Assembly: GCA_020832725.1 (NCBI GenBank)
Contig: JAFIEC010000041.1
Span: 1-7,501 of the forward strand
Direction of reading: 5' to 3'
Source: Paracoccaceae bacterium
Lineage (GTDB): Bacteria > Pseudomonadota > Alphaproteobacteria > Rhodobacterales > Rhodobacteraceae
DNA: 7,501 nucleotides
Positions 5,105 through 7,501 of the stretch are shown one piece after another. The notes beneath the pieces were generated by a model. The model had not been told where the DNA came from and did not search any database. It saw only the letters and a program-made list of their open reading frames with translations. Made by a program: the position numbers and the translations under genes. Numbering within the stretch: the stretch's first letter is position 1; the number at the start of each line of letters is the position of its first letter.

Positions 5105-7093
5105 CTAGCCACGCGTGCCGGGCGCAGGCCGGTCGATGCCGTGATCGGTCTTGTCCCAGAAGAACGGCAGCACGGCGACCTCGGCCACGGCCTTGAGCGC
5201 GGCCACGGTCGCCAGCAGGTAGTAGAACGGCAGCGCCATGATCCATGGCATGAGCCATCGCCGCCCTCGGCGCGACACGGCGAGCATGCTTGATGCCATG
5301 AAGACGATCTGCGCCAGCGCCATGAACAGCCCCATCCCCCACAGCAGCGGCACCGGCAGGGCGTTCAGCCCGGGCAGGCTGCCACCCAGCGCCAGCGCGG
5401 CCATTCCCCACAGGATCGGGGCCGTCAGTGCCGACAGGGGGCCGCCCAGCAGCAGCACCTGCACGCCCAGAAAGCGCCACAGCCCCAGTTCGCGCAACAA
5501 TCGCCCGGGGCTGCGCATGTGCACCGCCCAGGTCAGCAGGAACCCCTTGATCCAGCGCGATCGCTGCCGGACCCATGCCCAGGGCCGGGCCACGGCCTCC
5601 TCCAGCGTCTCGCTGTCCAGCAGATCCACGCGCCAGCCGTTCCGTGCCAGGCGCAGCCCGAGGTCTGCATCTTCGGTGACGTTGTGGGCATCCCATCCGC
5701 CCACCGCTTCAAGCGCCTCGCGACGGAAGAAGAGTGACGTTCCCCCCAGAGGAAGGACGCCTCCCAGGGCATGAAGGCCGGGCAGGACAATGCCGTACCA
5801 GGTGCCATAATCCAGCGCGAAGCAGCGCGTCAGCCACGTTGCCGGGGCATTGTAGAAGCCAAGCCTGCTCTGGACACAGGCGACCCGCGGGGGGGCGGCG
5901 GCCAGATGGGCCACCGCCCGCGCGACCTGTCCCGGGTCGGGCGCATCCTCGGCATCGTAAATGCCCACGATGGCGCCACGGGTGAAGGGGAGCGCGTAGT
6001 TCATGGCAAGCGGCTTGGTCTTGAGCCCGTGCTCGGGCACGACGATGACCTGCGCTTCGGCGGGATCGAGGGACATCAGGGCGGCACGCGTGGCATGATC
6101 TTCCTGCTCGACGATAAAGCACAGATCGAGCAGGGCAGGCGGGTAGTCGATCCGCGCCAGCCGTTCCCGGAGGCGCGGCAGGATCGCCGCCTCGCGATGC
6201 AGCGGCACCAGAAGCGATACCACGGGAAGGCGCACGGGCGGCGGAGGCGGGGGAGGGCCCGGCAGTCGGAGGGTGCGCAGGCGTGTGCCAACGGCGAGAA
6301 CCCGCAGCGCCGTATTGGCGGCAAGCACGAGCAGCGAGAAGCCCAGCAGCACCAGCATGACCGGGCCCGGCCCGGCCAGAACCCACATGACGAGGAAGGC
6401 AATCCCTGTCAGCAGCAGGATCGGCCCCAGCTTGCCGATGGCAAGATCCCTGCACGAGGCCTCCTGCGGGCACAGCCTGTGGGCCGCATCCACCATGGCC
6501 TGTGCGTGCAGGCGCAGGATGTGGCGGCGGATCTGCTCCTCCGGCGCGGTGACAAGCCCTGCCAGCCTGCGTGCAGGGTCAAGCGCTGCGCGTGCCGCGT
6601 CGGCGCGCCCCGGGTCGGCGATGGCCATGATCACGCCCTCGGGGGCCTCGCGCCATGGGATGGCCCCGGCCTGCAGGCAATCGCCCCCCGAGGCAGAGGC
6701 GCGCAGGCCCGGGTCGGGTTGCAGCAGGTCCAGATCAATGCTGGCCAGACCCGCTTCGCGGGCCAGGGCGCGTGCCAGCGGTGCCTCGGCCACCAGCCGG
6801 TGGGACCTCAGGATGCCGGGCAGGCTGCGGGCTTCCCGCTGCAGCAGCGCAGAGACCAGCGCCCTCCGGCCCTGACGCAACAGCCCATGCGCCGCAAGAT
6901 CGGCCAGGAGTCGCGACTCGGGGCTGGAAGCCTCGGGCAGGGAGGCCGGCAGGGGTTCAGCTGCGCCACCAGAGCCTGCCCGGGCCGGAGGGAGGGGCGA
7001 ACGGGGAAGAGTTCCGGCAGCCTCGGACCGGGCCTCGCCTGCGGAAAAGCTGCCCCCGGCGGGTGGCCAGCGCAGCAGCGGGCCCTCGTCCAT
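5105..7093 (-). CDS. Membrane glycosyltransferase family 2 protein with an N-terminal GspE_N/MshEN-like region
   Basis: This is a 662-residue probable polysaccharide synthase. Residues 1-58 are Ala/Gly/Pro/Ser-rich and likely disordered. Residues about 60-205 resemble the N-terminal domain of type II secretion/pilus ATPases (for example ILRSHRLVAEAPLARALAR, then AGLASIDLD). Two membrane helices (about 222-240, 244-267) and a seven-proline run (280-286) lead into the GT2 catalytic domain at about 290-530. That domain has VVSLLVPLHRE, KTKPLAMNYAL (358-368), the sugar-nucleotide/metal motif YDAED (379-383), the TED catalytic base (473-475) and QRSRW (510-514), the acceptor/processivity motif. 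Further helices lie at about 540-562, 583-603 and 612-640, and the end FFWDKTDHG is typical of this group. ATG 7093 follows GAGGG; GTG 7138 would add 15 residues. The polymer and sugar donor are unknown. No co-polymerase or export partner is visible. Confidence 0.87.
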   Translation of the reverse strand: MDEGPLLRWPPAGGSFSAGEARSEAAGTLPRSPLPPARAGSGGAAEPLPASLPEASSPESRLLADLAAHGLLRQGRRALVSALLQREARSLPGILRSHRLVAEAPLARALAREAGLASIDLDLLQPDPGLRASASGGDCLQAGAIPWREAPEGVIMAIADPGRADAARAALDPARRLAGLVTAPEEQIRRHILRLHAQAMVDAAHRLCPQEASCRDLAIGKLGPILLLTGIAFLVMWVLAGPGPVMLVLLGFSLLVLAANTALRVLAVGTRLRTLRLPGPPPPPPPVRLPVVSLLVPLHREAAILPRLRERLARIDYPPALLDLCFIVEQEDHATRAALMSLDPAEAQVIVVPEHGLKTKPLAMNYALPFTRGAIVGIYDAEDAPDPGQVARAVAHLAAAPPRVACVQSRLGFYNAPATWLTRCFALDYGTWYGIVLPGLHALGGVLPLGGTSLFFRREALEAVGGWDAHNVTEDADLGLRLARNGWRVDLLDSETLEEAVARPWAWVRQRSRWIKGFLLTWAVHMRSPGRLLRELGLWRFLGVQVLLLGGPLSALTAPILWGMAALALGGSLPGLNALPVPLLWGMGLFMALAQIVFMASSMLAVSRRGRRWLMPWIMALPFYYLLATVAALKAVAEVAVLPFFWDKTDHGIDRPAPGTRG

Positions 7094-7110
7094 CCCCGAT
7101 TCCCTCGTCA

Positions 7111-7128
7111 CCTGCCTCTGACGGCAGG
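7111..7128 (-). promoter_or_regulatory. Leader hairpin just upstream of the glycosyltransferase ribosome binding site
   Basis: CCTGCC (7111-7116) and GGCAGG (7123-7128) form a 6-base stem with a 6-base loop, 17 bases before the ATG and directly ahead of the GAGGG Shine-Dalgarno sequence (7102-7106). There is no T-tract, so a terminator for carA is unlikely. It may affect translation or transcript stability, or may be chance. Confidence 0.3.
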
Positions 7129-7148
7129 CCGACCTCACCCGTTCGTGG

Positions 7149-7163
7149 TTAACGTCGGGTTAA
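7149..7163 (-). promoter_or_regulatory. CtrA-type binding box TTAA-N7-TTAA
   Basis: In the glycosyltransferase reading direction the site is TTAACCCGACGTTAAC, a perfect match to the alphaproteobacterial CtrA consensus TTAA-N7-TTAAC, 56-70 bases upstream of the ATG at 7093. On the other strand it appears as an 11-base tandem repeat, GTTAACGTCGG then GTTAATGTCGG (7148-7169), with one mismatch. I found no other TTAA in the window. A GANTC methylation site (GATTC, 7098-7102) lies near the start codon. The position fits control of the glycosyltransferase, not of carA, which ends upstream. No convincing -10 was seen downstream of the box, so activation or repression cannot be told apart. Confidence 0.6.
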
Positions 7164-7240
7164 TGTCGGGCCGACCACGGCCGGGGAGGGGGAGCGGAGA
7201 TCGTGATCCGTCGCGGACAGGCGGGTCGGGGCCGGTGCTT

Positions 7241-7501
7241 TCAGCCGTGCCCGTTGCGGGCAGCAATCGCCGCTGCGAACCGCTCGAACAGGTAATAGCT
7301 GTCTTGCGGCCCCGGGCTTGCCTCGGGGTGATACTGCACGCTGAAGACCGGCCTGTCGGCCATGCGGATGCCGCAATTGGAGCCGTCGAACAGGCTGACA
7401 TGGGTCTCGATCACGCCCTTGGGCAGGGTCTGGCTGTCCACGGTAAAGCCGTGGTTCATGCTGGTGATCTCCACCTTGCCGGTCTCCAGATCCTTGACGG
7501 G
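7241..7501 (-). CDS. carA: Carbamoyl-phosphate synthase small (glutaminase) chain, C-terminal 86 residues (5' end beyond the right edge)
   Basis: CarA hydrolyses glutamine and passes ammonia to CarB for carbamoyl phosphate, the precursor of arginine and pyrimidines. The visible part reads PVKDLETGKVEITSMNHGF, then THVSLFDGSNCGIRM and FSVQYHPEASPGPQDS. YHPE carries the His and Glu of the class I glutamine amidotransferase Cys-His-Glu triad; the nucleophilic Cys lies outside the window. The end, YYLFERFAAAIAARNGHG, aligns with the family C-terminus, so the stop at 7241 appears authentic. The full protein is usually about 380-390 residues. No strong intrinsic terminator follows in the 147 bases before the glycosyltransferase; only a 5-base GGCCG/CGGCC hairpin (7169-7182) without T's is present. 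Confidence 0.96.
   Translation of the reverse strand, partial: PVKDLETGKVEITSMNHGFTVDSQTLPKGVIETHVSLFDGSNCGIRMADRPVFSVQYHPEASPGPQDSYYLFERFAAAIAARNGHG

Noticed and set aside
3768..5696. 642-codon open frame on the - strand spanning nucleotidase, GntR and glycosyltransferase
   Set aside because: It overlaps three recognisable genes out of frame or antisense and shows no family motif.
7169..7182. GGCCG-ACCA-CGGCC hairpin as a carA terminator
   Set aside because: The stem is only 5 bases, is 59 bases past the carA stop and has no T-run, so it is not supported as an intrinsic terminator.

Overview
The window is G+C-rich with short intergenic gaps. All protein families are ordinary for an alphaproteobacterium, and the UbiH-type hydroxylase, the Coq-type HAD nucleotidase and a TTAA-N7-TTAA (CtrA-type) site together suggest the Rhodobacterales (Paracoccus/Rhodobacter/Roseobacter relatives). 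This is inferred from protein style and not from any marker gene. There is no rRNA, tRNA, CRISPR array, insertion sequence, integrase or phage gene, and no gene-free stretch exceeds about 185 bases.

Layout from left to right. A 5' part of ilvC (branched-chain amino acid synthesis) is cut by the left edge and runs leftward. Diverging from it, across a 133-base region with several inverted repeats, is a class V aminotransferase. That gene converges with only 7 bases of separation on a leftward pair: an 86-residue membrane protein followed by a UbiH/Coq6-type FAD monooxygenase. Upstream of the pair lies a leftward HAD-family pyrimidine 5'-nucleotidase. A 184-base divergent promoter region, rich in dyads and direct repeats, separates it from a rightward GntR/FCD transcription factor. 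That regulator converges with an 11-base gap on a large leftward membrane glycosyltransferase, which carries an N-terminal region resembling the type II secretion ATPase/MshEN fold. The right edge holds the 3' end of carA (carbamoyl-phosphate synthase small chain), also leftward.

Most genes are metabolic housekeeping: IlvC and CarA for amino acids and pyrimidines, the aminotransferase for amino/keto acid exchange, the nucleotidase for pyrimidine nucleotide turnover, and the hydroxylase for ubiquinone. The least routine locus is the glycosyltransferase. It appears to join a possible c-di-GMP-sensing N-terminal region to a polymer-synthase-like GT2 core. Its upstream region holds a perfect CtrA-type box made from the only two TTAA tetramers I could find in the window. 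This suggests cell-cycle/CtrA-controlled production of a surface polysaccharide, which is a hypothesis. I do not see clear evidence of a wholly new multi-gene system.
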